A stretch of 64,000 nt of DNA, from NCBI RefSeq assembly GCF_020740795.1, contig NC_067285.1, positions 40,708,511 to 40,772,510 on the forward strand, given 5' to 3'. The notes under the pieces are model-generated. The model was not told the origin of the DNA and searched no databases. It saw only the letters and a list, made by a program, of their open reading frames with translations. The translations under genes were made by a program, and so were the position numbers. Positions 11,501 through 24,634 of this stretch are shown here, piece by piece. The DNA comes from Apus apus. Taxonomy: Eukaryota; Chordata; Aves; Apodiformes; Apodidae. Position 1 is the stretch's first letter. The number at the start of each line of letters is the position of its first letter.

Positions 11501-13702
11501 ACCACAGACAAATCTGCCTTGTTAAGAGGAGTGTAGAGACGTGGTGTTTGCATCTTGGTTAAGATGACATTTTTAATATCTAGGACATGTAGCTGATTTA
11601 GGTTAAACTGGCAGAACTTTAAATTAGGTGACACTGAGAAGGTGTTATTTTGGGGTTGTTTCTACTATGTATACATGGATCTCTAACAAAAAACCCAAAC
11701 ATATCCCACAAAGTCGTTTAGAAGCACTGCATCTGTTTGCAAATAATTGGGGTGGGGTTTTTTTGCAGTTAAGAATTTACCTTTTTTTTCTATTGTTTGG
11801 ATGGAGGAATTGTGGTCCTCTTAACAGTATCTTTTCTTTGTTTGCTTGATCTGAAGTTCATAGTCATGGAAACAAGGAAAATTGCTGCTTTCTTGTCCCT
11901 TTGTGAATTAAGGAATGGGGGAATTAATGGGGTATCTGCTGTATCAGCTGCTAATTTTATGAAATCTATCAGAACCTTGAGACTTGGATTCCAACTCTAA
12001 ATTTGATTAAAATTAACCAGTGGGTTCAGAGGGAGAGTGGGAACAGCAGCACAGGCAGACCAGCAGCAGGAGCCACGGGTGTCATCTGTTTTGGAAAAAA
12101 GGCTGGAAACAATTGGGAGTCTCCTTTTTTGGGAAAAAAAAAAATGTACTGGAAGTTAAACCTGCACTTGAGCTTTTTTATTAATAGGGGAGAACCGATT
12201 TTGAAAGAGCAGAGGGTAAGCAGTGCCAGTGGATCTATTTGCTGGACTGTCAGTGGACTGTTTGCTGGAACACAGAGAATTTAGGGATTCATTGTTGCAA
12301 GAAGTAAGAGACTGGGCCATGGGGATTTAGCCCTGAGTGCATCCTGCAGGGATGCCTTTTCTCATTTCTTGCAACAAAGGAATATAGAGAATCCTGATTT
12401 CATCTTCTCTGGCTTGTTGTAAATTAAATCCTCCTTCTACAGGGAATCCATATAAGTTCACTCTGTATGAAATAAATTTGACTTCTTAGGAAAGTCAAAA
12501 TTCTAACTCCCTTGGTGAGTAATCAGGCACTGTATTCAGGGCTGAAGGAAAAGCATGTGAGCAAACTGGGTTACCTCTAAGTAACCTCTTGGTAATTTTG
12601 CAAGGCTTAGCCTTTAGTGATTGACTAAGGGTTAAGGAGCGTGCTGGTGAATGTGAGAAATCATGCAAATACTGAGGTGGTGTAGTCCAACAGAGATGAA
12701 GTATTTATTTTTGCTTTAAAATAAAAAAAAAAATAACCAACATGGGAAAAAAAAAAAATCTCATTTTGAATGATGGATCTCATAGACCTCAAAAGAGTAA
12801 CCACTTAAGCTTAGCCAGAAAAAAAAATTGCTTCCTCTGAAGGATTAGATTCTTGAGATACTCATCAATGTGTGCAAGAATATTACATCACTGTCCTCTG
12901 GGAAGAACCATTTCCATCTTTTTCTGCCCCATTCTGTAAAATGATCTGTGAGAATGAACCAATTCCCTGAATGAAATCTCATTTTCTCTGGCCTTTTCTC
13001 TGCTGAAGAACCCTATAAACGCAGAAGATTATTTCAACAGAATAGAGGGAAAGATGTTATACTTTTTTATTTATATATATATATATGAAATACTCCTTGA
13101 CTGGCTGTTTACATGGTGCTCCGTCAGAAATCTGATTTCCGTCCATTTAGAATCAGGTAATTCATATTTCTCTGTTTGGAAAATATCTCTGTTTGAAAAG
13201 GAAAACAACGCCTCTCTCAGGATTTCCCACTGGCACCCAGGAGATGAGCAGCTCTCCTGGCACTGGCACACACCAGTATTACACCCTGTTGCAAACTGGT
13301 TTTTAGCTGCACCACTTCACTGGCCTGTGCTAGTGTGAGGTGTGTTGCTTCACTCATTTTTCTGGGAGGAGACCTCACTGGGGCACCTTCGTGTGGTTTG
13401 CTTCCCATTTCTCCTGCTGTTGTCTAAGGCTTCTGCATCTGGGAATGGTTCCTGGGGAAGCCTGGACAAGTGGTGCTCATTCCCAGGGGACACCCTCTGC
13501 TGGGGGTCCAGGTGGGTGGCAGATGGCTCACAAGACAGGAGGGACCTTTATGTGGCTGTACCTTGAAGGAGATGCTTGGCCATGGGCTGTCTCCCAGTTT
13601 GGCTGTTCCACAGCACCCAAAGGGGAATGGCAAACCCAGCTGCACGGAGCACAGCTTCCACCCCACTGCTTTTTGGTTTATACATGAAATAATCAATGGG
13701 CC
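8591..13702. other. No recognisable gene or repeat
   Basis: AT-rich, intron-like or intergenic sequence. I see only one (TA)n microsatellite and short A-runs near 12.7 kb. Confidence 0.6.
13071..13086 (+). repeat. (TA)n microsatellite
   Basis: Eight TA units in an AT-rich setting. Confidence 0.85.
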
Positions 13703-14000
13703 ATGACCATTTGTATGAGATTCAATAAAGCCCAGTGTCTGGTCCTGCATTTCAGTCACAACAACCCCAGGCAATGTTCCAGGCTTGCGGAAGAGGGGCT
13801 GGGAAGCTGCCCAGCAGAGAGGGACCTGGGGGTGCTGGTAGACAGCTGGATGAACATGAGCCAGCAGGGTGCCCAGGTGGCCAAAAGCATCCTGGCCTGC
13901 ATCAGGAATAGTGTGGCCAGCAGGAATAGGGAAGTGTTGATGGTTGGACTTGGTGATCTCAGAGGTCCTTTCCAACCATGACGAATGTGTGATTCTGTAA
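13703..14000 (+). mobile_element. CR1 LINE fragment with internal deletion
   Basis: The start encodes the CR1 ORF2 (reverse transcriptase) C-terminal region, recognisable as MRFNKAQCLVLHFSHNNP and [20 protein letters not shown]. At about 13,935 it jumps to the extreme 3' end (GGTTGGACTTGGTGATCTC, TCCAACCATG, GATTCTGTAA). Several hundred bp between these parts, present in the copy at 54.7 kb, are missing. Confidence 0.85.
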
Positions 14001-16084
14001 TGGGATGGTCGATTGGAGAAGGGTGGGAGGCAGTCAGTCTTCAGTCCTGCAGTTCTTAGACACAGGTGGTTGGTGTGCTGGCTGTGCTCTCTGTTGGAAC
14101 AGCTTCTCAAAAGAGAAGAAGGTTTGGATCTGGTTTTTTGTGTGTTTTTTTTTTTTGTGAAAGATACACTACAGTTCACACAGGTTTGCTGAGTGGGCTT
14201 CTGCTGTGTAGGTGACAGGCAACTCTGTTTAACTGTTAAAAAGGCACAGTCAGGGTTTGACTCTTCAGGAAGTAGCCATTGTATGTTAGAGTGAGCAATC
14301 AGCACCATTAGCCATACCTGGTCATCTGATGAGGACACAAATGTGATGCCTTGACATGTACTCACCGCCTTGGTGGTCACAGGAACCATCACAGCCTGCC
14401 CCTGCTTTAAATGACCCGGGAGCTTCAGCCCCTGCCCATATTTTAAACAGACTAAGAAAAGTAATGGCTGTTGTGTGGTGTCCTAGCCTGCCACTGCATT
14501 CAAGCTGGGAATCTTACTCAGAGCTCGCTGAAGACACTGGGAAGCCCAAGACCAAGAGTGGCAGTGACTCCTGTTCTACCTGCAGAAAGGGCCAGTGCTG
14601 GAGAGTTGTGGCCTTGGGAAATGGGTTGGAAGCCTCAAACTCTTCTCCTGGCAGCAGAGAAAGGTAACTGTTATTTCCATGATTTTGAATATATTTGTTT
14701 TCCTAAAAGAACGGCTGCAATGGCTTTTTGCTGCATGGAGAAGAAGAGCGTTATGAAAATAACAGACTGTAGTCAATATTAATAAAGAAGCCATGCCAAG
14801 TTACTGTACTGACGGGTGAGAAGGTTAAACTCCTGCACATTGTAAGTTCAAATAGAAACAGAGAAGGTCTTTCCCACACCTGGAGAAAGGACACAGGTGC
14901 TGTCACAGGAGCAGCTGAAGGGAAAGGAGGATTGTTATCCTCGTTAGGAATGGTGGTCCAAATATCTGAGAGAGAAATTACCCAGGTATGGTTTCCTCAC
15001 TGATACACCCCAGGGCAGTTGTTCATCCATATGGCTGCGTGTTGGTGTAGGCATGTTAAAAGAGAGAACTCCTGTAGTACTCTGGTATTTGGTAAGACAA
15101 CTGTCTTGTCATTCCTGGTGTTACTTCATGGATCCAGCAAGTGACAGAACCTGACTACGGAATGTGTGGCCAGTGTTAGCAAATCTTTCATCAAATTTAT
15201 AGATACTCCACAGGAACGTGCATTCGTGTTACCCCGGACATGCAGGCAGCTCCATGGAAAATGTAAAGCTTATGGCAAATTTTAAGCTATTTTTGGTTTT
15301 GTTACAGATATTTTATAAAGCTGTAATTTAGGAATTGACTCTAGGTTAAACTTGTATGCATCTATTCAGTGAGAAATCATGCTGGAAGTGGCTGGTGAAT
15401 AAGATTTCTAACAACTCCTGGTTTTGACAGGCTTGGAAGCATAACAGGAGTAGCCCTTTTGGTTTCCTAAATTCCTTCTGACTTCAAAGGAGCTTTTTGT
15501 CATTTTGGTCTGGCTTTTCAGGCTAACATGAACTCCAGTCCTTAATTCATTTTAACTTTGTACATCCTTAGAATTGGTTCTGTTGTGGAGAGCTGGGAGG
15601 ATTTATGTTCAAGTGAGTCCTCTTTTATCCTTTCAGTTCGTGTAGGAGTATGATTAAATTCAGTGTTTATGGAACAGTCTCACAAGGGTCCCTTTGAGCT
15701 CGGTGACAGACACTTGTTCTAAGATAGGTAGGTGAGAGGCACAGATTTAATGCCCTGCCCAAAGTTGCTGTAGCAGGAAGCTCCATCTCTCAGTATGCCT
15801 TGCCTCTAGTTTCCCTCTGTGATTCAATTGCTGATTGTCTCTCAATTCTACAGGCCCAGGCCTGGAGTGGAAAGATTCCCATGGGAAAGGAAAGGGCCTA
15901 GCCCTGAGCTTGTAACAACCTTGAAAGGTACAAACTTGTTGATAACCCCAGCTGCTCTCCAGTGTTGAAGCACAGGGAGCTCAGCCCAGCCACAACTAGG
16001 CTTGAAATGGAGACAAAACAAGAATGAACAGGTAAACAGAAGAGTTTGCTTGGTGAGAAAAGGGCCTCCTTGGTTTTGTTTTGT
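14001..16084. other. No recognisable gene or repeat
   Basis: Unremarkable sequence between a CR1 fragment and the large microsatellite. Confidence 0.6.
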
Positions 16085-16333
<249 letters not shown>

Positions 16334-17141
16334 TTCCATTGCTTTCCTTTTATTCTCTGATGAGAAATTTTGGAGATACAGCTGAATAGTTAAATGACAG
16401 CAGTCAGTCCACTTTATTCTTTAAAAGCTGGTCCCATCTCTGATCAGAGAGACTCCCATTCACTTTCCAGGAGGCTGCTGGACCTTCTCCTCCCCAGCAG
16501 GGACACCTGCCTGAGAGGTTAATTCTCAAGAATTAAGGACTGGACAAGGGGACACGCAGAGGGTGAGAGACTTTAACTCCCTTACTGTCTTTATTAGTTA
16601 ATTTAATACTAAGTGATCTTTCATTGTGAAGTTTTAATTTTTAAGACTGTAGGATCCTTTTAAATTTGATAATTAATGTTCTAGATCTAGTATAAAACTC
16701 GGTAATAAGTTGCCAACATTTTAGTGGTTAACCTTTATTGTTTACTGTTAAGATACCTTCTGCGTTCTAACCTTAACTTATATTCCCATAAATAATCTTG
16801 TAAATCTTGTTCTGTGCATATACATCTTGCCTGCTAGCTTGCCCCCTTGGGGACCATCACCCAGGTAAGCCATCAAGAAGGACAGTTCTTGCCACTCTGC
16901 CCTCATGGCAGCAGCCACAAGACTAAGCCTCGTGTTGAATGGAGTCTTTCTATATAAAGGTTGCCTGGAACTTGCATTATTTCCAGAACTATGGTGGACA
17001 GTATGTTATATGAAGGAGTGAATGCTGGCTTCTTGTGAGACAGAGCTCTGTTATCATCCTAGTGACACTATTGGGCATTATTGCCCAGGAGGAACATGTG
17101 GATGAAAACCACCTTTAGAAATGCATGTCTTCTCTGTGGGT

Positions 17142-17211
17142 TCAGTATTGTGCTGTATCTTCACTATTGTGCTGTATTGTACAGTATTGTTCTGTATTGT
17201 ACAGTATTGCA
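17142..17211 (+). repeat. Imperfect 20-bp tandem repeat
   Basis: CTGTATTGTACAGTATTGTT (17,172-17,191) is repeated with two end changes at 17,192-17,211 and is preceded by decayed copies. The unit contains the palindrome TGTACA. Confidence 0.8.
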
Positions 17212-19113
17212 GCATTTTTAATGTGCACACACGATTTGAGAGTGTCTCTGTGTCCACTTCTGAGGTGGCTCAGGAGGGAGGAACTGGGGAGCTTCCCTGG
17301 GCAAAGGGAGAAGAGTTGACAGAGAAAGATGGTGCAGAGGAGGCTGGGGAGCTCCCAGGAAATTCCAGCTGGGCTCCATCCTCCCCTTCCCCGCTTTCCT
17401 GTCTCTGTTTCAAAAGCCCTCTCTTCTCTGGCAGCCCCATGAGGTATGTGTTTTCTTGAGAGTCCACAAGCTGAGGAGCGAGGCAAGGCTGGCTTGCAGG
17501 GAGTGGGGTAGGAAGGCTTTTCTGCTTGGTTCCTTTCCTTGGCAGTGTGACTCTGTGTTGGTACTTGGTGTACTGGTACAGAAAAGAAGGCAGAGTCTGT
17601 CCTAAAAACGTGAGAACAGCTGGTGTGTAGAAGCTGTCTGTTCTGGCCTGGGGCAAGTGGATAAGCATGTAAGTCTAAGGCAAGTTTACTTAACTAATAT
17701 ACCTAATTTGCCAATGGTTATCTTTAAATTAGAGTTACAATCCTTTGCCTGATTGCTTCAAGATGTATTTTTTTTTTCCTGCAAAGATGCTTAAATCCCA
17801 GGAGAATCCCTTTAAACATCTGTTCTGGCTACACTAGAGATAGTGATGGGGCTGGCTGTGACTCTGTAATTAGGGGTGGCTTCATGGTTAATCTGGGTCC
17901 ACCTGGTGCCATCTTTTTAATGTGAGCAGTTAAATCCATCCCCTAAGCAAAAGAAATGCATCCGTTCAATGTTGTGAAATGGGATTCAGGGCTTGTTTTC
18001 CCAGCAAATTCAATTATTCATCAAAGTCTCAATTTGAAAAGCTTAGAATGCACAGACAGGTATTGAACTTCTCAAAACGGTCACATTCATGGGCCAAACA
18101 TAACCTTAAAGACAACCACGTTGAATATACACTTTTAATGTTAGATACCCTCTTATATTGAGAAAGATAAGATGTAAGCAAAGCACAGGGTGCCAGTCTG
18201 GCCTCATTTACAACAGTAAATCCAAAGTGTTCTTTGAAAGTACTCCTGGTGGTTCACGTGTGACTAAGAATGGGAATTTGATAGACATTTTCTCAATTCA
18301 CCTCTTGGGATTTTCCAGAGGAATAGCTAACAGTGCAGTACAAACCAGAAGATTTCACTAATTCTGTGTCATTCAGTCTCAGCAGATGAAAACTGCAAGT
18401 AACCTTCTCATCTGGGTGAACACAGTGGTGTGTCTTTACTTGATGTTCTTTACTACTCCCAGTGAAAGCTTGTTTAGCTTGCAGATTAGCTGCATGTCTA
18501 AAAAAACCCAAAAGAAATGGAAAAAGCTACTTTTACAAATGTGTCTGAGAATGTACAGGTCAAGACACTTTATTTTTGGCAAATCCACTATTACTAGTAA
18601 TAAAGGTTCTGCACATCCATTCCATTAATGAGCTGTCACCAGCCAGGATAACCCGACCCATTATTTTGAAGCCTGTGTTATTGTTTGTTTTCCTGGCTGA
18701 GCTGAAGACATATTAAAATAACAATATTAAAAACATAGTTATTTCAAAAAAATAATCTGATTTGTGTCAGAAAAAGAAGTTGTTTAATTTAAAAGCTGCC
18801 ATTATCCATAGCCTGTGCCACTGCTAAGATTTATAAAAACAACCAACAAATTCCACCAGAAAGATCTGCATTGTCTTACTCAAAAACTCCATGGACTTAT
18901 AAATAGATTTCACCTGTGTATAAATAACTTCTATCCAGTGTAACTAAATCTGTTGTGTTTCAGAATTAAGTTTAGCCTCAGGAAATCAGGTTGAGAATGA
19001 TGTGCAGCCTGTAAGAAGGCTCGGGAAGAGCTGTTCACAGGGCATGTGGTGATAGGACAAGGGGTGATTGGTTTCAAGCTATTGAAGCTTGGCTGTTAAG
19101 GAGCCTGCCTTGT

Positions 19114-19197
19114 CCTGCAGAGCCCAAAGGAAGTCTTCCCTGGGGATCCTGCAGAGCCCAAAGGAGGTCTTCCCTGGGGATTCTGCAGAGCCACAAT
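19114..19197 (+). repeat. 34-bp tandem repeat, 2.4 copies
   Basis: The unit starts CCTGCAGAGCCCAAAGGAAG and ends TCTTCCCTGGGGAT. Copies are at 19,114-19,147 and 19,148-19,181 with one difference, plus a partial third copy. The unit length is not a multiple of three, which argues against a coding origin. Confidence 0.85.
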
Positions 19198-22100
19198 GGT
19201 GTCCTGGAGAAGGGCATCACTGCAGCCATGGTGACAGAGGAGTTCTTCAGTTCAGGACCATCTTCTCTGTTGGAGGGACCCTGCTTAGGAATGAGATTGA
19301 GAAAGGAGGAAATTCTTAACTACTGGCTGAATGCTTTGCACAGGAAAGCTAGGTTTGGAGATGAAAGGACTGAGTTTATATTCAGACCCTCTCAATAAGA
19401 CATTAAATACACAAGAGGAGCCCTGACATATGGGGCATGTACCACATTTTCTGAGCATATTTCAGAATTAATTGTGCTGACAAAATTTTATAAAGAGCAG
19501 CTCCAGACTCTTTTCTTTTTGGCATTACTCAGTCCTGGCTGCTGCCTAGCAGATGAACATGTTTTTCTGGTTTTATTATTTTGGGCTTGGCTCACATGCT
19601 GACTGTACAGATGGAGGGGGGGACAGGGAGAGAATTACCTACGTTCATTAACCAGGCTTCAAATACTTGCAACAGTCAAAAGCTTTTACCGTGTTGTCCC
19701 AAGTGCCAGGGTGGGGGGGAGTCAGGAGGGACAATAGCAAAAGGACTAGATAAGGAGAAGTGGGAGCAAAGCCTGGAATGGGATCCAGGCTGTGTTGTTG
19801 CTTGCAGCCAGTATAGATGGCTGTCCAGGATCCAGAGGGCTGAAGTCTCGCCTGTGGAGAATTCCAGCATGGTTTAGTCTAGACTAAACATTTTTGGATG
19901 CGCTGAGTCCATCACTCTTGCTCAGACTCCTCTGCCAGGGGCTAATGGGAGCTGATGATCACCTACCCATGAGAATTGTGAATGCCATTTGGAAGGTGCT
20001 TTCCCCCCCAACCCCCCCTTTTCCTTTTTTAAAAAGCATTTTACAGGAAGATATTTTTGGCTCTGAAATCACAAAAAAACACTTTCTGCACAGATTCAGG
20101 TAGAAATGTTAATATTCTCCAGATTTCTCCCTTTTAAAAATTATGCCAATTACAAACAAACAAAAAAATGTCCCTCTCTTTCCAATTTGGTTAACCAAAT
20201 TTAGTTTCTATTCCTTTCTTTTCAGACTCAACAAACTCTTTCCTTCAGGCCTTCTAATATGGGGTACAAGCTTTCATTCCTGTTTTGATAGGTGTTCATT
20301 ATAGGGTTCTCCTGCAAAACTTGCATGTTGTGGCCAAGCAATATGGGTGGGATTTCCAAAGGGCTCACCCTCAGCTTCTCTCTCCTCTTATGAGGAGACT
20401 GGGAGAGGTACAGGAAGAAACCTTAAAGGCAGATATTTTAATGGTTACCAATCAAACAAAGGGTTTTTTGGAGAAGAGATACCAAAAGGCAACCATTGTT
20501 AAAATGAAGGAGGTTTTCTTTATGAGTCCTTTTGTGTATCTTTGCATAACGCTAGGATAATAATCTCAGAAACAATGAGATTTTGTAAAAGTCATGAAGT
20601 TTTGCAGTTTTGACTAATGTACTTTTCCAAATTTTTTAAAATCATAACCAGATCCAGAAGTGGCAGTGAGGGAGCTGCAGAACTGGTGAAATGTGAAAAC
20701 CAGAAACTTAGCCAAGGAAGATTTGTTACTGCATAAAGATCTTCAGGCTGCTGTCACACAAGGTGGTATTTATAAGCCAAAGGTAGCCTTGCTTTGGCTG
20801 GGATGAGATGAAAAGTTGCTGTGGGGTCAGATGTTGGTGTAACAATCGTATTAAAGGTGAGATGAGATCACTTGCTGTTAGTAAAAGAATGGGTGGGTAA
20901 GTGTGATATGGCACTTGGGACTTCAGTAGCCCTTGCACCTGGTGAAATCCAGTATTGGTATTTTAAGCCTGAACCAATCAGACTTCTCAATATACAGATC
21001 TCTCTGGTTCCAAAAATCCGCCTGAATCTGGTAAAAGTTTAAGTGCATGGAGTTAAAAGACCTAATAATCGCTGTTGCATACGTTAGTATAGGAATCAGA
21101 AAACTATTGTCTGCTGTGTGGTGAGGTTCCTCTCAATGCTATTTCTAAAGTCATAGCTCAGCTGTCTGGCTGAATGGGAAGAAATGCAGACTCCAAGGAA
21201 AGTTCTCCTCACTTACTCGTGGTTTCATCATTTCTGTGGAAAAGCCTACCTTGCCGTGAGTCGGTTAGTCCTGGCTCCCACTCGGTTCCAGCTGCCCTGC
21301 AGCTTTACACTTGACTCATGCATCCTGCTGACAGGAGGCCAAGCTCCCTGAGGGGCACTCCAGTGTCCCCTTCTCACAAGGACATGAGGTAGCAGGGGCA
21401 AGGATTTTGTCCTCAATCTGGTCAACTTTGCCAGTTAGAACTCTGTTTCTTTGTTTACTTTGGGTTTTTTTTTTGTTCAGATTCTTGCTCTTCTGCTATA
21501 GGACCTACAGAACCACTCCTCTACTGCTGCCAGTCAGTTTGAGAGGATGATGCTCACTGCTTTGGATTTCAATATGCTTTGTATTAATTGTGGACAAGCT
21601 TCAGGGAGCAGTTGTAGCAGGACTTGAAATCACAAAGAGATAAAACTCGCTATGTCCTTTATTCCTCTTATCGCAGTTGGAGCCTCTGGAAATCCTGAAA
21701 TCTTATTTCAGATCTCCTGTAGAGATTTCCACAGAAGTCTTTGGAGCAGTCTGGCTCTCGCGGAGAGATCTTTTCCTGGAGGGTCATATTCCTGCTTACT
21801 CACATTTCTTGGAAAGACTTCTGAGAAAGTGCCAGCTGACTGACTCTAACAGGATCAGACATCCTCCGGTTCCATAACCATCAGCTAGTTGCTTATTTTG
21901 GGAATTATTTGAGGAGGACTTGTGAGCAGTGTGGTGTTCTTTGAGAGAGCTGGATTTTTGAGGAGTCTTCAGCAGTGCTGACTATATGGTGCTGTGGGAA
22001 AAGACTGTGGGATCTGGCAGGAATCAAAGACATTTTTTCAACAAGCTGAGCTAATTGCTTTCAGTGAGTCCCCAGGCAGTTGTGACGGTTGGTTGCTCTG

Positions 22101-23517
22101 TCTCTCCCATAAGGTCTTTTAAGTGCTGAGTTTCATGAAACTTAAGCTTCTCCATCCTTTTTTGTTCAGTTCCTTTGCTAGGCCTCTAATAGCAAGCTTG
22201 AAATGCTAATGCTGACAGTATTGACAATGCTTAACAGCTTATCTGGGTCTTCATATAGGAGTTTGATGCCTTGATGTTCCTTCTGTACATGAGGGAGATT
22301 GCTGAATGTAAGTACAAAGAAATAAGAAGTGAGCTACCATGAGGATGTTTCACAAACAAACACTAATTCCAGTTTCTAGACTGTCATCTGTCAGCCCAGA
22401 CAGCAGTTCCTCTTGAGTCAACGTGTTGGTCTTGTGGTCTTTTGACTGGCTTTTCGTGGGTAGATTTCAAATGCCTGCACTGAACGTGAAAGTCCTGGCA
22501 AGCAGCTGAGATGTGCTTGCAAGCCTGTCCCAGGCAGTTCACCTGCCTTCCTCTGCCTCTAGACTTTTCTGCTGCCCTTTCTCTGTCCCACCAACATCTC
22601 CTCCATACCTGAGCAGGTCAGCAGAACAAATGTTGGAGGCCTTATACTGCCACACCTTTATTGCTGTCTAGGAAGGAGATTACATGGTGGCCCCACAGAT
22701 GATGGCACCTCTCTTCCTCTGGGATTAGGGTGACACCAAAGTTGTGCATGGTGTCAAGTCTGGCCATCTACTTCTGTGAAGGAAAGCACCTGGTTTCTCA
22801 TTGAGTGCTAGATGGAAGTCAAGGGAAGAGGCTACTCTTATAATTGAACTGTTTTTTTTCTGAAGAGTCCAAGGCTGATCTTTAAATAAAGCTTTTGCAC
22901 TCCCTTGTAAGAGCTTTTGCCAGTTGTGTGCCCTCTAATTACATTAGCCCAGGAACTGAGGTGTTAGGAACAGCAGCAAATGCTGCAGGAGCTGCCAAGA
23001 ATGATTAGTTCCAAGCACTGATGCAAAACCTCAGCCTGTCCTGGAGTCAAGATGTATTTTAGCAGTAACTCTTTCACTCTCTGCTGTGCTGCTATTTCAT
23101 TCGTGTCCTTTTAACAAGCAAAGTGGAAAATGCTGGAGAAATGCCACAGTAAAAGACATGATGCCAGGATGAAGAATATTGGGTTCTAACAGTGTTATAA
23201 AAATTAGGATATAAAAGACCTAAAACAATAACCCAGCAATAATTTCTTCTCAAATAGTAGAAACAATGACCCAAATAACAGATATTAGCTTCACTCCATT
23301 AAAGTAAATGAATTTGTCTTCATTTAGACCAGCTGAGTGTTTCAGCAGACGTACCAGTTACTATTGTATTTACTGTTGTACTGTTTTATGAAGAGGGAGC
23401 TGTCAAAAAGGAAATTATGTTGGACTTTTTACGCACCTTAACTCATATTCATAATTCTAGTTTGTCAACTAATCGCCATCATACCATTAATCTTAGTACA
23501 TAACATTAAATATATTT

Positions 23518-23562
23518 ATAATAATAGTAATAGTAGTAGTAGTAGTAGTATAATTATTAATT
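23518..23562 (+). repeat. (TAG/TAA)n AT-rich microsatellite
   Basis: ATAATAGTAATAGTAGTAGT and following trinucleotides, about 50 bp before the first of the inverted CR1 pair. Confidence 0.85.
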
Positions 23563-23611
23563 TAAATCTTACCTTTCTTGGTGAGCTGTTCTGGTGAAAA
23601 AACACATTTAT

Positions 23612-23910
23612 TGGTGGCTCCCAAGAAGAATGAGACTCCCTATTTACAAGGAGGCACATGGAAAAGACAAGGGGTAATGGGCACAAGTTGCTCCTGGGGA
23701 GATTCCAAGGAGACACAAGAGGTAATTTTTTCCCCATGAGGACAGTCAAGCAGTGGAACAGTCTCCCATGGGAAGTGGTGGATTCCCGCACATTGGACAG
23801 GTTTAAGTCTCAGCTTGGCAGGGTGCTAAGCCACCTCACATAAACTATAGCATTACCTAAAAAGCTTGGACCAGATGATCCTTGAGGTCCTTTCCAACCC
23901 AGCATTTTAT
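23612..23910 (+). mobile_element. CR1 LINE fragment (inverted-pair member 1)
   Basis: A 3'-terminal CR1 piece of a subfamily marked by GGTGGCTCCCAAGAAG and AATGGGCACAAGTTGCTCCT. It ends with GGACCAGATGATCCTTGAGG and TCCAACCC. It matches the minus-strand copy at 24,085-24,392 over nearly its full length. Confidence 0.85.
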
Positions 23911-24084
23911 AAGAAGGTTTTAAGGATTCAATAAATATAAAAGACCAGCGTGCTGGGGACCCCTTCACTGGCTCATACTTTTGATTGGCTTCACTGCAGT
24001 TAGTCTTGGAGGAATATAAAATACATTTTAATAGAGAACAAGTAGATATTTTTGTTGGAGAAAATTTTGTAATTGATTAGAATA

Positions 24085-24392
24085 ATGGAATCCTAGAATG
24101 CCAGGTTGGAAGGGACTTCAAGGATCATCTGGTCCAACCTTTCCAGGTACTACTATAGTTTATATGAGGTGGCTCAGCACACTGTCCAGCTGAGACTTAA
24201 AACTGTCCCATGTGGGGGAATCCACCACTTCCCTTGGGAGACTGTTCCAGTGTTTGACTGTTCTCATGGGGGAAAAATTACCTCTTGTGTCCCATTGGAA
24301 TCTCCCCAGGAGCAACTTGTGCCCATTACCCCTTGTCTTTCCCATGTGACTCCTTGTAAATAGGGAGTCTCCATCTTCTTGGGAGCCACCCT
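24085..24392 (-). mobile_element. CR1 LINE fragment (inverted-pair member 2)
   Basis: The plus strand begins ATGGAATCCTAGAATGCCAG and continues TTCAAGGATCATCTGGTCCA as the reverse complement of a CR1 3' end. It is the same subfamily as the copy 174 bp to the left, in opposite orientation. The outer flanks of the two copies differ, so they look like independent insertions and not a palindromic duplication. Confidence 0.85.
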
Positions 24393-24609
24393 TCCAGCAC
24401 TGGATAAAACAGACAAAATCAGATTTCCCAACCCAAACATGAAATTCCATGCATTTTCCTGGCATGCAATAGGCAGATGCTTCAAACTTCTAACAGTTTC
24501 TGAGCAGTACTCGTGCTGTGAAGTGGTGGGGCAGGCAATGGGTGGACAGAGGGAATGAATCAAAAGGAGAATTGCCAGGTGTAGAAAGGAGATGGAGAAA
24601 CTCTAAAGG

Positions 24610-24634
24610 TTTTTTTTTTATTATTATTATTTTA
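24610..24634 (+). repeat. T-run and (TTA)n microsatellite
   Basis: Nine T followed by ATTATTATTATTTTA. Confidence 0.8.

Larger units (their letters stand above)
16334..23517. other. No recognisable gene
   Basis: Seven kilobases without CR1 or LTR similarity that I can see, apart from two short tandem repeats (17.1 and 19.1 kb). A 49-nt open segment with splice-like ends at 22,259-22,307 is discussed under findings. Confidence 0.55.

Noticed and set aside
13424..14392. 322-codon minus-strand open frame
   Set aside because: It runs antisense through a CR1 fragment and neighbouring unique DNA, with no domain seen. It is most likely a chance frame helped by the stop-poor CR1 antisense strand.
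17142..19197. Short tandem repeats as a CRISPR array
   Set aside because: Units are directly adjacent without unique spacers, and the genome is vertebrate.
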